DNA of 64,000 nt from Gammaproteobacteria bacterium (GTDB lineage Bacteria; Pseudomonadota; Gammaproteobacteria; Pseudomonadales; Porticoccaceae): NCBI GenBank assembly GCA_018069465.1, contig JAGPUW010000002.1, forward strand, positions 62,001 through 126,000. The letters run 5' to 3'. The translations under genes and the position numbers were made by a program. The notes beneath the pieces were generated by a model. That model made no database searches and had not been told where the DNA came from. It saw only the letters and a program-made list of their open reading frames with translations. Each line of letters begins with the position of its first letter. Within the stretch, counting starts at the first letter, position 1. Of this stretch, positions 17,483-26,346 are shown one piece after another.

Positions 17483-18922
17483 TTAGGCTCCTGCTGCGGC
17501 ATTGGCGGTGGCATTGGCCGGTGCGTAGTAGGGGCTGGTGGGCAGCACGCTGGCACCCGCTGTCATGGCGATGCGTATTTCCTCCTCCGTTGGCCACCAG
17601 TCGGGACGTTCGATCTCTGTCACCCGGTCGCGAATGAAGTTTTTCGGGGCGTCAATGTTGTAGATGCGGCGGGCATTGCCACCCAAAAACTTGGCCTGCC
17701 GGTCTCTCGATAGATCGCATTGCGCCATGGTTTGCATGGCGCGCCAGACATCGTCACCGTCGTGGTGATAAACATCGGATGACCAGACCAGAATGTCTTC
17801 GTAAAACTCGGGCATGCGCGAGGGTGGAGCCTCGTCGCCCTCAAAGCCGGTGACGCAGCGCTGCATAAACATTTCGCTGGGCAGGCAGCTCAGTGGTGGC
17901 AAGCTGCGCTCATTTTTATACAGTTTGTAGTACTTGTCGCACTCGTCGAGAACGAAGCTCAGCCAGGTGGAGGAGGCTTCAAAGACGGCGGCATTGAGCT
18001 TGGGAAAGCGCTCAAAGAAGCCGGACATCAGCGCCGAAACGACCCACAGTGCGGCCTCGGCCTGAAAATTCTGCACGTTGGTCAAAAAGGTGTGGGGAAT
18101 ATTGGCGGAAACCAGGCTGCGATTAATTAACTCCGAGGCCGAATGCTGGGCGCTATAACCCGGTGGTTTGAGCGAGCCCAGCGCGGGAAAGGGGTGCATG
18201 CCGTAGACCATGCCTGCGTCTTCCATGGCCTTCCATAAGGGGTCAAACTTGGGTTGCAGCGGATAGTTGCCCATCGCGTCGATGGGGCGTACCAGGCCCA
18301 CTCGGCAACCTTTATCGGCGACGCGATACAGTTCGCGGATGGCTAACTTGGTGCTTTGCATGGGCAGCAGCGCGGCAAAGAACAGTCGCTCTGGGTCCTC
18401 CTGGCAATACTCCCAGGCCCACTCGTTATAGGCCTTACACATCGCCGCCGCACCTCGGCCATCCTGTATCCACGGGTAGGTGTCGATGTCGGAGGGAATA
18501 ATCATCACCTGATCAATACCCTGGGTGTTCATATCTTTGATGCGGGCTTTTGGCTCATAGGCTCCGTTGTGATCAATGTAGGCGGCCTGCTCTTTGGTGA
18601 GGGCGGTCTCCGGCCGCAAATTACGCACATTAAAGGCGCGTTGAATGGGGTGCTTGAGACCGGGGCCGGCAACGGAGATCAAATTGATAGCGCCCGCTGT
18701 ACCCGCACCTTCTTTTGAGCGAATGCCCGCGCCAACGATACCATTGACGGTCATTTGCCGGGTGTGGCTGTCGTACCACATCGATTGTTTTAAGGCGGCT
18801 AATTCATCCCGTGTCAGGTGCTCCTCGGCGCGCTCCCAAATGCGTGCCGGTTCGGCAACATGGGCGTCGCAGTCGAAGCTGGCAAAGTCCTTGCTCATGG
18901 CTGGAAATTTTTGGATAGGCAT
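17483..18922 (-). CDS. Amidohydrolase family 2, tandem paralogue
   Basis: A 479-residue TIM-barrel metal hydrolase, first gene of the pair. The start ATG 18922 has CGGAG eight bases upstream. Motifs parallel those of the next gene: FDCDAHVAEPARIWE near 14-28, GMHPFPALG near 245, and LVWSSDVYHHDGDD near 398. It has about 50 more residues than its paralogue. Substrate unknown. The pair may form a hetero-oligomer or two steps of one pathway; this is inference from adjacency. Confidence 0.85.
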   Translation of the reverse strand: MPIQKFPAMSKDFASFDCDAHVAEPARIWERAEEHLTRDELAALKQSMWYDSHTRQMTVNGIVGAGIRSKEGAGTAGAINLISVAGPGLKHPIQRAFNVRNLRPETALTKEQAAYIDHNGAYEPKARIKDMNTQGIDQVMIIPSDIDTYPWIQDGRGAAAMCKAYNEWAWEYCQEDPERLFFAALLPMQSTKLAIRELYRVADKGCRVGLVRPIDAMGNYPLQPKFDPLWKAMEDAGMVYGMHPFPALGSLKPPGYSAQHSASELINRSLVSANIPHTFLTNVQNFQAEAALWVVSALMSGFFERFPKLNAAVFEASSTWLSFVLDECDKYYKLYKNERSLPPLSCLPSEMFMQRCVTGFEGDEAPPSRMPEFYEDILVWSSDVYHHDGDDVWRAMQTMAQCDLSRDRQAKFLGGNARRIYNIDAPKNFIRDRVTEIERPDWWPTEEEIRIAMTAGASVLPTSPYYAPANATANAAAGA

Positions 18923-19127
18923 GATCGATCTCCGTTTTTATATAGTTTTTATAGTAGGTGTAGCCGGTAAAAACTTTAGAAAAAACAGGATTCAGCGCTG
19001 TCTATCCTGCTTTTTCTTCCCTGAATTTGGCAGTAGCAGATAAATTATTGGTTTTATTATTTGAAGGCCGAGTATAAAAATAAATAGGTTCAGGTGAATA
19101 GATGCATCTCAACAGTTTGCTGGGGAT

Positions 19128-19394
19128 CTATTTCTCTTCCTCATCTTCTTTATCATTCTTGGGCTTTGTTTCGCCGGGATTACTGGCAACAAAAAATAGC
19201 GCAGCGGAGACGATAAACAGCACCACCAGCTGTATCGTTAGCTGGGCGGCTGAAACGGTGTATTTTTCCCAGATAAACGTATAGCCGACGCTGTAAGTGC
19301 CGTACTTGTGGAGGGTTTGCATGGGCGGGTAAATGACCATGGCGATGGCCAGGATGCAGGTTAATAATATAATTATTTTCGGCACTAGCTTCAT
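19128..19394 (-). CDS. Small two-helix membrane protein
   Basis: An 88-residue protein with hydrophobic segments at about 4-24 and 49-72 and an acidic/lysine-rich tail (KPKNDKEDEEEK). No family recognised. It stands alone with a separate promoter region. The ATG at 19394 is preceded by GAGATGATCG on the minus strand, a modest ribosome site. Confidence 0.6.
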   Translation of the reverse strand: MKLVPKIIILLTCILAIAMVIYPPMQTLHKYGTYSVGYTFIWEKYTVSAAQLTIQLVVLFIVSAALFFVASNPGETKPKNDKEDEEEK

Positions 19395-19713
19395 TCGATC
19401 ATCTCTTGTTTAGAAATTTAATAGTCGTTTTGTTGTTTTTTATACGACAAAAATCTTCACATCAGAGAATTTTATATTGAACAGTTAAGCCGACTTCTAG
19501 CTTGTAACTGGACTGCCAATATAAGACTCAGGGCATCCCTTACGATCGATAATAGCCCTGTTTTCACAAAACTACAAAGCCTTGAGTGCTGGTAATAAGA
19601 GAGCGCTAAACCGGGGCGGATGGAGGGGGCACCGGCGAGTAGGAAGGGCGCGGCAGCGCAAGCCCTCTCGCCGGGGAAATTAAGCGGGCACACTGGCCCG
19701 CTAAAGTAGAGTC
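19395..19713. other. Intergenic region with two strong hairpins
   Basis: No gene is credited here. CCGGCGAG (19632-19639) pairs with CTCGCCGG near 19667-19674, with a GGGC/GCCC inner stem. A second hairpin, AGCGGGC/GCCCGCT (19683-19702), lies just after the stop of the minus-strand monooxygenase, followed by TTAATTT in that direction, so it is a likely terminator. The first hairpin may be part of a dispersed repeat. Confidence 0.45.
19676..19703 (-). terminator. Terminator of the 19714 monooxygenase
   Basis: AGCGGGC (19683-19689) pairs with GCCCGCT (19696-19702). On the minus strand the stem is followed by TTAATTT. It lies 11 bases past the stop codon. Confidence 0.5.
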
Positions 19714-21222
19714 TTAGGCTTGCTGGCTAAATTCATATTCCGAAAAGTCGACCTGCTGCATTTCCTCATAGAAGCGGCTGGGGTGCCAGGGGTAGAGGTT
19801 GGGGGTGCCAGTTTTGTCGATATACCAGCTATCGCAGCCACCGGTGGCCCATGTGGTTGATACGACGGCTTCAGCCATGGCCTTGTTGAACGACTCAAAA
19901 ACGTCTTGTTTGACCACTACGGTGGCGGCTTTTTCAGCCTTCATATTGTCGAGGCACTGAATCATATAGCCGAGTTGAGTTTCGGTAATGGATATCAACG
20001 AGAGGTTGCCAACGGGGCCTGTGGGGCCTTCGAGCATCCAGAAATTGGGGAAGCCGGGTATGGTCATCGCACGGTGGGCACGGGGTGCGCCATCCCACAC
20101 TTCGCTCAGTTCACGCTTGTTTTCGCCGAAGACCTTGGCGGGCAGCATAAATTCTGAGACCTTAAAACCGGTGGCGACAATCAGCACATCCAGCTCGTGT
20201 AAACGGCCATCTGTGGTGCGGATGCCCTCGGGTTCAATACCTTCAATGCTATCGGTGACCAGTTCGGCATTGTCGCTGCTGATGGCGGGGTAAAAGTCGG
20301 AGCAAAAAATCAGCCGCTTACAGGTGGCTTTATAGCTTGGCGTTAACTTGGCGCGCAGCTTGGCGTCGGGCACATCCTTGGCCAGCGTGTCCAAACAGAG
20401 CTGCTCAATTTTGCGCTGTTCTACAACATCGCCAATGGTCGCTTTGGCAAAGCTGGAGAGCATCTGGCCCTTATAAAAGTTACTCAAATGGGGGTGCAGC
20501 CAGGGGCAGGCGCGCAGCACGCTCTTCCACAGAGTGGAGTACTTTTTCTGCGGCAGCGGCGCTATCCAGTGGGGTGTGCGTTGGAAGACACTCATGTGCT
20601 TCACTTTTTTTGTCACCGCGCCAACGATTTGCGCCGAGGTGGAGCCAGTGCCAATAATGCCGACTCTTTTGCCTTCAAGTGATACGGAATCATCCCAGCG
20701 GGCGGTGTGAAACATATCGCCTTTGAAGCTATCAATGCCTTTAATATCGGGATAGTTAGGGTGGTGGAGAATGCCCGTGGCGGAGATCACAAAATCAAAA
20801 ATCTGCGCCTCGTGGCCCTCTGCTTTCAGCGTCCACTTTGGCCCCAAATAGGTCATTTCGGTGACCGGGCTATTGAGCTTAACCACTGACATGACGTCAT
20901 ATTTTTTGGCGACGAATTCAATGTACTTGAAGATTTCAGGGCCGTAGGAAAAGCGATGGGACCAGTCGGGATTGGGCTCGAAAGAATAGGAGTACCAGTA
21001 GGAGGGCACGTCACAGGACAGGCCAGGGTAGCGATTGTCGCGCCAGGTGCCGCCGATTTTGTCGGCTTTCTCGTAAACGCTAATGTCGGTATAACCGGCT
21101 TGGCGCAGGGCGATAACGGCCCCGATGCCGGATAAGCCCGCGCCAACGATGGCGATGCGTGGCGTGCGTCCGTCTTTCGCCCAGCATGAATTGATGTCGG
21201 GGATGCTCTCTGCTTGACCCAT
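19714..21222 (-). CDS. Flavin-containing Baeyer-Villiger-type monooxygenase
   Basis: A 502-residue NADPH/FAD monooxygenase. Seen: FAD motif GAGLSGIG near 27-34, the BVMO fingerprint FKGDMFHTARWD near 165-176 (F-x-G-x3-H-x3-W-D), and the NADPH motif GTGSTSAQ near 191. The order is that of type I BVMOs, which insert oxygen beside a ketone to give an ester or lactone. At ~500 residues it lacks the N-terminal extension of the two BVMOs at 36.7-40.7 kb. It is a single gene; substrate unknown. Confidence 0.87.
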   Translation of the reverse strand: MGQAESIPDINSCWAKDGRTPRIAIVGAGLSGIGAVIALRQAGYTDISVYEKADKIGGTWRDNRYPGLSCDVPSYWYSYSFEPNPDWSHRFSYGPEIFKYIEFVAKKYDVMSVVKLNSPVTEMTYLGPKWTLKAEGHEAQIFDFVISATGILHHPNYPDIKGIDSFKGDMFHTARWDDSVSLEGKRVGIIGTGSTSAQIVGAVTKKVKHMSVFQRTPHWIAPLPQKKYSTLWKSVLRACPWLHPHLSNFYKGQMLSSFAKATIGDVVEQRKIEQLCLDTLAKDVPDAKLRAKLTPSYKATCKRLIFCSDFYPAISSDNAELVTDSIEGIEPEGIRTTDGRLHELDVLIVATGFKVSEFMLPAKVFGENKRELSEVWDGAPRAHRAMTIPGFPNFWMLEGPTGPVGNLSLISITETQLGYMIQCLDNMKAEKAATVVVKQDVFESFNKAMAEAVVSTTWATGGCDSWYIDKTGTPNLYPWHPSRFYEEMQQVDFSEYEFSQQA

Positions 21223-21388
21223 AGTGGTAGCCTGTTTTTATCGCAAGAAAATGAAGTTGGGCGGATTTTATAGCAATAGGGCGCGGCTATCGGCATCTGA
21301 ATGTGGCCAGCCGGTACTAAAAGGCCAGGTGCTGACATAGATCATGGGGCGGGGGTGTGAAAAATGGCGGTGGGGACGCCTTTGGGGC

Positions 21389-22138
21389 TTATTCAGTGGC
21401 GCTGGCGCCACCCAGTGTTGGGCCTATTTCATCGTGAATCAGCAGATCTGCCTCGGCATCGAGATCCGTTGGGTCGCGGTTAATAATCACTAATTTGGCA
21501 CCATTGCGCCTGGCGATTATGGGGAAACCCGCCGCCGGGTAAACCGTTAGCGATGAGCCAATGGCCAGAAATAAATCGCAATCATTGGTCGCCACCTGTG
21601 CTCTGAGCATTGCCTCCTCGGGCATCGCCTGACCGAAGGAGATGGTGGCCGCTTTGACCAGCCCGTCGCAGTGGTCGCACACGGGCAGGCTTTCATCGCG
21701 CTCGAAATTCTGTTTAATTAAGGTCAGGTCGTAACGCTGGCCGCAATCGAGGCAATGGGCGTAGGTGGCGTTGCCGTGGAGTTCGATGATTTTCGATTCC
21801 GGCACACCGGAGAGCTGGTGCAGGCCGTCGACATTTTGAGTGATGACATGGCTGACAATGCCTTGTTCTACCAGATTGCTAATGGCGCGGTGGCCGCGAT
21901 TGGGCGCGGCATCTTGCATATCTTTATCAAACATCAACTTCAGCCGCCATGAGGCGCGACGGGCCTCGGCCGAGGCCACGAAGTCGCTAAAATCCACGGG
22001 CTGGTGTTTAGTCCAAATACCGCCGGGGCTGCGAAAATCCGGTATCCCCGATTCAGTACTGATCCCCGCGCCGGTAAACACCACGGCGCGCTGGCAATCG
22101 GCCAACAGGGTTTTGAGCTGATCGATGCTTGTTGCCAT
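21389..22138 (-). CDS. cobB: Sir2-family NAD-dependent protein deacylase
   Basis: A 249-residue sirtuin. Motifs: GAGISTESGIPDFRSPGGIW near 22-41 (NAD), TQNVDGLHQLSG near 100, catalytic His in ELHGNATYAHC near 118, and zinc ligands CLDCG and CDHCDG. It removes acyl groups from lysines using NAD+, and in bacteria commonly reactivates acyl-CoA synthetases. An acetoacetyl-CoA synthetase gene (30206) lies 8 kb away, a possible target by inference only. The thioesterase gene upstream is 43 bases away on the same strand. Confidence 0.88.
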   Translation of the reverse strand: MATSIDQLKTLLADCQRAVVFTGAGISTESGIPDFRSPGGIWTKHQPVDFSDFVASAEARRASWRLKLMFDKDMQDAAPNRGHRAISNLVEQGIVSHVITQNVDGLHQLSGVPESKIIELHGNATYAHCLDCGQRYDLTLIKQNFERDESLPVCDHCDGLVKAATISFGQAMPEEAMLRAQVATNDCDLFLAIGSSLTVYPAAGFPIIARRNGAKLVIINRDPTDLDAEADLLIHDEIGPTLGGASATE

Positions 22139-22181
22139 AGCGCTATGCTCGCGTTGCGGTGGATATTTAGTTTATTGGCAA

Positions 22182-22613
22182 TTATTCTTTTGGGGCGATG
22201 ATGCGAAAGGTCGCCGTTGCCGTGGCGAGCAAGTCGCCCTCAAGGGAAGTCAGCTCAGCGGCCATAAAAGCGACGGTTCGCGTTTTTTTGACCACCCAAC
22301 CCTCACAAATCACCGGGCCGGGTACAACGCCCTTAATAAAGCTGGTTTTAATTTCCAGCGTGGGGATGGATGTCTCCGGTGGGCAGGTGCTAATCAGTGC
22401 CGGTGCCATCACATCGTCGAGCATGGCGGTGACAAAGCCACCCTGCACAAAGCCCAGCGGATTGGTCATGGCCGCAGTCGGCTGATATTGAAATTTCATT
22501 CGACCACCGTCCGCTGCAATCTCGATCACACTCATGCCCAATAACTCGCTGCACGGGGCCAGCGGTGCTGCGCCACGCAATATGTCCCAAATAGGGTGTT
22601 CCGCTGCTGACAT
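22182..22613 (-). CDS. PaaI-type hotdog-fold acyl-CoA thioesterase
   Basis: A 143-residue hotdog protein. The family helix is visible as LGFVQGGFVTAMLDDVMAPAL near 52-72, with an aspartate in the position used in PaaI-type enzymes. It would hydrolyse acyl- or aryl-CoA esters in the cytoplasm. It is transcribed with the sirtuin and divergent from the enoyl-CoA hydratase gene. This suggests a shared link to acyl-CoA metabolism, which is inference. Confidence 0.82.
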   Translation of the reverse strand: MSAAEHPIWDILRGAAPLAPCSELLGMSVIEIAADGGRMKFQYQPTAAMTNPLGFVQGGFVTAMLDDVMAPALISTCPPETSIPTLEIKTSFIKGVVPGPVICEGWVVKKTRTVAFMAAELTSLEGDLLATATATFRIIAPKE

Positions 22614-22778
22614 TATTTCATTTCCTTCTTCGAGCGATTATTTTGGAATATCGTTTATAGACTTGGAGGATACAAGCAAGACGGGTGCAACGAAATGGCT
22701 TTGTGTTTTAGAGCCGCGCAAACTTCGATAAACTCCGGCGTATCAATTTTCACTAAAACATTTAGCAGGGGAAAATAC

Positions 22779-23621
22779 GTGAGCGCAGTTGAGCAAAGTA
22801 AAGTGTTATTAAGCGAGAAGCGCGGCCACATCGGCATCATCACCTTTAATCGTCCCGAGCAACATAACGCCCTCTCGCCCGAACTGCTCGGCGATTTGTG
22901 CGCGGTACTGGCCGACTGGGCGACGAGTGGCGATGTGCGAGTGGTGGTTTTTACCGGCGCTGGCGACAAAGCGTTCTCAGCCGGTTACGACATTAACGCC
23001 ATCGCCACCGTCGGCCCCGAGCACCGGGCTAGTCTTGAAAAGGGGCGCGCCAGTAGCGAACAGTCTAATAAACAGGCGGGTAAATCACCTCTTGACCGAG
23101 GGCTCGAAGCGGTAAAGAACTTCCCCTACCCCACCATCGCCATGCTCAACGGCCACTGCTTTGGCGGTGCTCTGCATCTGGCCCTGTGCTGTGACATTCG
23201 CATCGCCGCCGACCATATTTCTATGGCCATGCCACCGGCCAAGCTCGGCGTGGTTTACGGGGCCGACGGCCTGCTGCAATTTATTCAAGTGCTGGGCACG
23301 GCAAAGGGGCGGGAAATGTTTTTTACCGGCAGAACTTACAAGGGCGAACACATCGCGGCAATGGGACTGGCCGGACAACTGGTGCCAGCCGAACAATTGG
23401 CCAGCACCGTGTTTGCGATGGCAGAAGACATCGCACTTAATGCGCCGCTGGCACTGCGCGGCATTAAACGCATTATGAATATTGTCGAGCTACCGGCGCT
23501 GAGCGAAGCGATGCACAATGAAGCTCACGAGTTGGTGGCAGAGTCATTTCGCAGCTCTGATTTAAAAGAAGGGCAGGCGGCGTTTCTAGAAAAAAGAAAG
23601 CCGGTTTTTAGGGGTGAATAA
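22779..23621 (+). CDS. Enoyl-CoA hydratase/isomerase (crotonase family)
   Basis: A 280-residue crotonase-fold protein. GTG 22779 is chosen as start because AGGGG lies seven bases upstream and homology begins just after it; an in-frame ATG at 22695 would add 28 unrelated residues. Motifs: FNRPEQHNALSPELL near 23-37, the oxyanion-hole region AFSAGYDINAI near 67-77, and NGHCFGGALHLALCCDIRIAAD near 123. The usual catalytic glutamates are not both obvious, so isomerase, hydratase or decarboxylase activity remains open. Confidence 0.85.
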   Translation: MSAVEQSKVLLSEKRGHIGIITFNRPEQHNALSPELLGDLCAVLADWATSGDVRVVVFTGAGDKAFSAGYDINAIATVGPEHRASLEKGRASSEQSNKQAGKSPLDRGLEAVKNFPYPTIAMLNGHCFGGALHLALCCDIRIAADHISMAMPPAKLGVVYGADGLLQFIQVLGTAKGREMFFTGRTYKGEHIAAMGLAGQLVPAEQLASTVFAMAEDIALNAPLALRGIKRIMNIVELPALSEAMHNEAHELVAESFRSSDLKEGQAAFLEKRKPVFRGE

Positions 23622-23830
23622 TGTAGAGGTAATTAATTCATACACAGTTAGGTTAACCCTCTGTAAGTAACTGCTTGCAGGGGTGGCTAAAAAATATAGA
23701 GGGACAATTTTTAAACGACCGTTACCAGCTAAAGGGATGGCTGGCAACGGCAGTGGGAAATCTAGGGGCAACAAGCCTAAAGCCTGTGAGCACTCTCATC
23801 AAAGATGCTAACAACAATCAAGGAAGACAC

Positions 23831-24682
23831 ATGAAAATCAAGGTAGCCGTCATCGCGTCACTCATGCTCACCAGCCTGGTAACAGGGTGCTCATCAACCT
23901 TTATGGCAGACAAGCCGAATAATGATTCGCAAGCGTTGCGCATTGCCAAGGCAGCGGGTATCGGCGGTGATTTAAGAGATACAGAAGTGCCCAAGGACAC
24001 GGTAAACGATATCACCATGTCACCTGGCTATGGTTTCGCGCTCGCGGCTTCCGGCTATAACGCCCCGCTACCGGGAATATCGTCAGGATCAATGGCTGCC
24101 ATGAACTTTACAGCCTGGCTGCTAGCCCCCAAGCCAGCCGCTAAACGCAATAGCATGTTTGCCTGGATGCCGGCCTCCCTTGCGGGAGATAAGCCCAGAG
24201 ATACACTGGCCGACATGGTGTTAGAGGCGGGCGCTATCGCTGCGACAGAGCTGGGGTATCAAGAGGCTAGTAAGCATATTGGAGGAAAAGGTAAGTACAG
24301 GAAGAGTGGTGTAGCTATAGGCTTTAAAAATGGCGAGGACACAAATTGCAGGCCACATAAAAAGCCTGTGTGCGCTATGTCTTTTGGCTTGCGAACTCCT
24401 CAAAAAAAGAACGAAGGGCCAGAGGCCTTATCATTAGACGATGAAGGTATAACCTGGTTTTTCAACCCATCAAAAGGAGTGTACAGTTATTTTAACTTTA
24501 CTGAAAATACAGGTTTAGATGAGTTAGAGATGCTGGTGGCGGCGAGCAAGCATCTCCCTGAGTGGGTGTATTTTTACGTCGCACCTAAGAAGATAAAAAC
24601 AAAAGGCGACCTTAAGATCCGCATACCTTTGATTGTTAATCAAGGCAAGGTTCTGTATTTCATTAAAGAAGAGACGTCCTGA
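23831..24682 (+). CDS. Hypothetical lipoprotein
   Basis: A 283-residue protein starting at ATG 23831 with AGGAAG ten bases upstream. The longer in-frame extension to 23675 has no ribosome site. A lipoprotein signal with lipobox VTGC ends near residue 20. The rest has no domain I recognise; short motifs include SFGLRTPQKKN and the segment near GITWFFNPSKGVYSYFNF. Base composition is A+T-richer than its neighbours in the second half. It may be an orphan acquired by transfer. Outer-membrane or periplasmic location is inferred. Confidence 0.65.
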   Translation: MKIKVAVIASLMLTSLVTGCSSTFMADKPNNDSQALRIAKAAGIGGDLRDTEVPKDTVNDITMSPGYGFALAASGYNAPLPGISSGSMAAMNFTAWLLAPKPAAKRNSMFAWMPASLAGDKPRDTLADMVLEAGAIAATELGYQEASKHIGGKGKYRKSGVAIGFKNGEDTNCRPHKKPVCAMSFGLRTPQKKNEGPEALSLDDEGITWFFNPSKGVYSYFNFTENTGLDELEMLVAASKHLPEWVYFYVAPKKIKTKGDLKIRIPLIVNQGKVLYFIKEETS

Positions 24683-24713
24683 TCAACGGGGTCAGACTCG
24701 ATTGATCAGGACG
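24675..24713. repeat. REP-like palindrome
   Basis: CGTCCTGATCAA (24675-24686) and TTGATCAGGACG (24702-24713) form a perfect 12-base inverted repeat around a 15-base loop reading CGGGGTCAGACTCGA. The loop phrase GGGGTCAGACTCGATTG resembles repetitive extragenic palindromes mobilised by REP-associated transposases in gammaproteobacteria. It overlaps the lipoprotein stop codon at 24680-24682 and may also act as a terminator. Confidence 0.55.
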
Positions 24714-24809
24714 GTTTGGATGACCCAGTAATCCCCCCATTTTTCACGGCTGTCAAAAGCAAAAGAAGTTGTACCTTCTCAATCTCTTATCGATGGTGCT
24801 ATACAGCTC

Positions 24810-25847
24810 TTACCACTCATAGCCCAGCTTAATGCTGTAGGTGGTGTCGGTATGATCGACGTCGTTTTGCGCGCCACCGTCGTACTCTATTAGCACTTCG
24901 GTGCTGGCGACGATGCCGGCGTAGATGGGGAAGCGCAAGCCTGTCCAGGCGTCCCAAACGAGGTTGTCGGTGTCATCCGCTTCGAGCAAGCCGGTGTGGC
25001 GGTGGTAAAACTGCATCACGCCGGGGATGAGGTAGCGGTCAAAATCGACGATCCAGCCAAAGGCGATATAGTCTCGGTTATCGCCATCATAGAATTCTTC
25101 ATTGACCCAGATGGGGCCGGCGGCTACGTCGAGGTTCATCGCCTTGCTTTCGTAAAACTCATAGCCGATGAGTGGGCCAACGGTGGTGCGCAGGCGCAGG
25201 TCGGCGAAGCGATCGTGTTCCAGACCCAGAGTGGCGCCGTAGAAAAGTTGCTTATCGACAAAGTGGTCGTAGCGGCTGTTAATGCGCCAGTTTTCGTCGG
25301 TCAATATGTCGTTATTCTTTTCTCTGTCGTAGTCGGCATTGAGTTTTACCCGGTCATGAAGGCGACGAAAGGTCATGGCGATATCGGCGCCATACTCGTC
25401 TTTTTCCGAGTTGCCGCGCTCATAGTTGAGCAGGGCATTGGTGTTGCCCGTCCAGTTCCAGCCCTCGCCAAGTCGCCAGGGTTCCGGGTTAACATAGGCG
25501 ACTTCGGCCAGGGTGAAGCTTTCGATGGTGCCTGATTCGGTGGCGGTTGCGATGCCTGTTTCGGTCGATTTGGCACTGTTTATTTGACGAGTTTCGCCGT
25601 TTTCCAGCAATACAGTTATTGCTTTATCAGTATGTAGCTCACTGGTTTGTGACCACTTGACTTTAATTACCCCGGCATAGCTGGTTTTGAAATCGAAGGT
25701 GCTGCCGCCATCTTGCTTAACGACTTCGCCAATCAAGCGGGAGCCGTCTTTCATTATCAGCTCATCGGCGATGGCGGGTAGGCTGGCGAGCAGGCTGGCC
25801 GCCAGGGCCAGTGCAATATGGGTCTTGTGCATACTTGGAAAATCCAT
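24810..25847 (-). CDS. DUF481 outer-membrane beta-barrel protein
   Basis: A 345-residue protein with a signal peptide (cut near PAIADE). ATG 25847 is chosen because GGAG precedes it at six bases; ATG 25859 is also in frame. The N-terminal ~90 residues after the signal repeat a short beta motif (DGSRLIGEVV, ENGETRQI). The rest is DUF481: WNWTGNTNALLNYERGN near 133 and a typical C-terminal YSIKLGYEW ending in an aromatic residue. Role unknown; an outer-membrane location is inferred. Confidence 0.85.
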   Translation of the reverse strand: MDFPSMHKTHIALALAASLLASLPAIADELIMKDGSRLIGEVVKQDGGSTFDFKTSYAGVIKVKWSQTSELHTDKAITVLLENGETRQINSAKSTETGIATATESGTIESFTLAEVAYVNPEPWRLGEGWNWTGNTNALLNYERGNSEKDEYGADIAMTFRRLHDRVKLNADYDREKNNDILTDENWRINSRYDHFVDKQLFYGATLGLEHDRFADLRLRTTVGPLIGYEFYESKAMNLDVAAGPIWVNEEFYDGDNRDYIAFGWIVDFDRYLIPGVMQFYHRHTGLLEADDTDNLVWDAWTGLRFPIYAGIVASTEVLIEYDGGAQNDVDHTDTTYSIKLGYEW

Positions 25848-25885
25848 TTCAAACTCCATGTGACTAGTTAGTATTTTGTGCTGGG

Positions 25886-25924
25886 GTATAAAAGAAAGGC
25901 CCTACCTTGCGCGGGTAGGGCCGT
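25886..25924 (-). terminator. Rho-independent terminator of the lipoprotein operon
   Basis: GGCCCTACC (25898-25906) pairs with GGTAGGGCC (25914-25922). On the minus strand the stem is followed by TTTCTTT. It lies about 30 bases after the stop of the 25954 gene. Confidence 0.8.
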
Positions 25925-25953
25925 TTGTTAATGCCGCGATGTGACGTGTGAAC

Positions 25954-26346
25954 TTAGCGCCGCCGGCCACCACCACCTCTGGGCATTCTGGCGGCACCCA
26001 TGCCCCCACGCGAGGGGCGGCCCATGCTGGTTGATGGACGGTTTGTACGGCTCCTTTCCGTATTAGCTCGTCGCTCAGACCTGTTTTCACGTGGCTCCGG
26101 CCGGTTTTCATAGTGATCCTTTATCCCTTCTCTTATGTTTTCACGCCTTTCCACAAAGTCTTTGACATCGTCTTCGTCGTAATAACAACAGCCGCCATAG
26201 CCGTAACCGTAGGCGGGGTAGCCATAACCGCCGTAAACGGTGGTATGGGTGTGAACAGTGCCGTCACCGGTACTACTGCAGCCCGTTAGGGTGAGGAGGC
26301 TGGGGATGAGCAGTGTCAGCAGGCTTACTTTTGTGAATGTTTTCAT
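25954..26346 (-). CDS. Small Tyr/Gly-rich lipoprotein with basic tail
   Basis: A 130-residue protein with a lipoprotein signal (lipobox TLTGC near residue 22). A tyrosine/glycine segment follows (GGYGYPAYGYGYGGCCYYDEDD), then a charged helical stretch (DFVERRENIREGIKDHYENR). The arginine/glycine C-terminus is RGGMGAARMPRGGGGRRR. No family recognised. The ATG overlaps the stop of the upstream gene by four bases, so they are co-translated. Confidence 0.65.
   Translation of the reverse strand: MKTFTKVSLLTLLIPSLLTLTGCSSTGDGTVHTHTTVYGGYGYPAYGYGYGGCCYYDEDDVKDFVERRENIREGIKDHYENRPEPRENRSERRANTERSRTNRPSTSMGRPSRGGMGAARMPRGGGGRRR

Noticed and set aside
17481-17597. Upstream extension of the 16188 amidohydrolase
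   Set aside because: It would overlap the end of the upstream paralogue; the ATG at 17480 has the expected N-terminal DSDSH motif soon after.
22695-22778. Longer start for the crotonase gene
   Set aside because: No ribosome site before 22695; AGGGG stands before the GTG at 22779, where homology begins.
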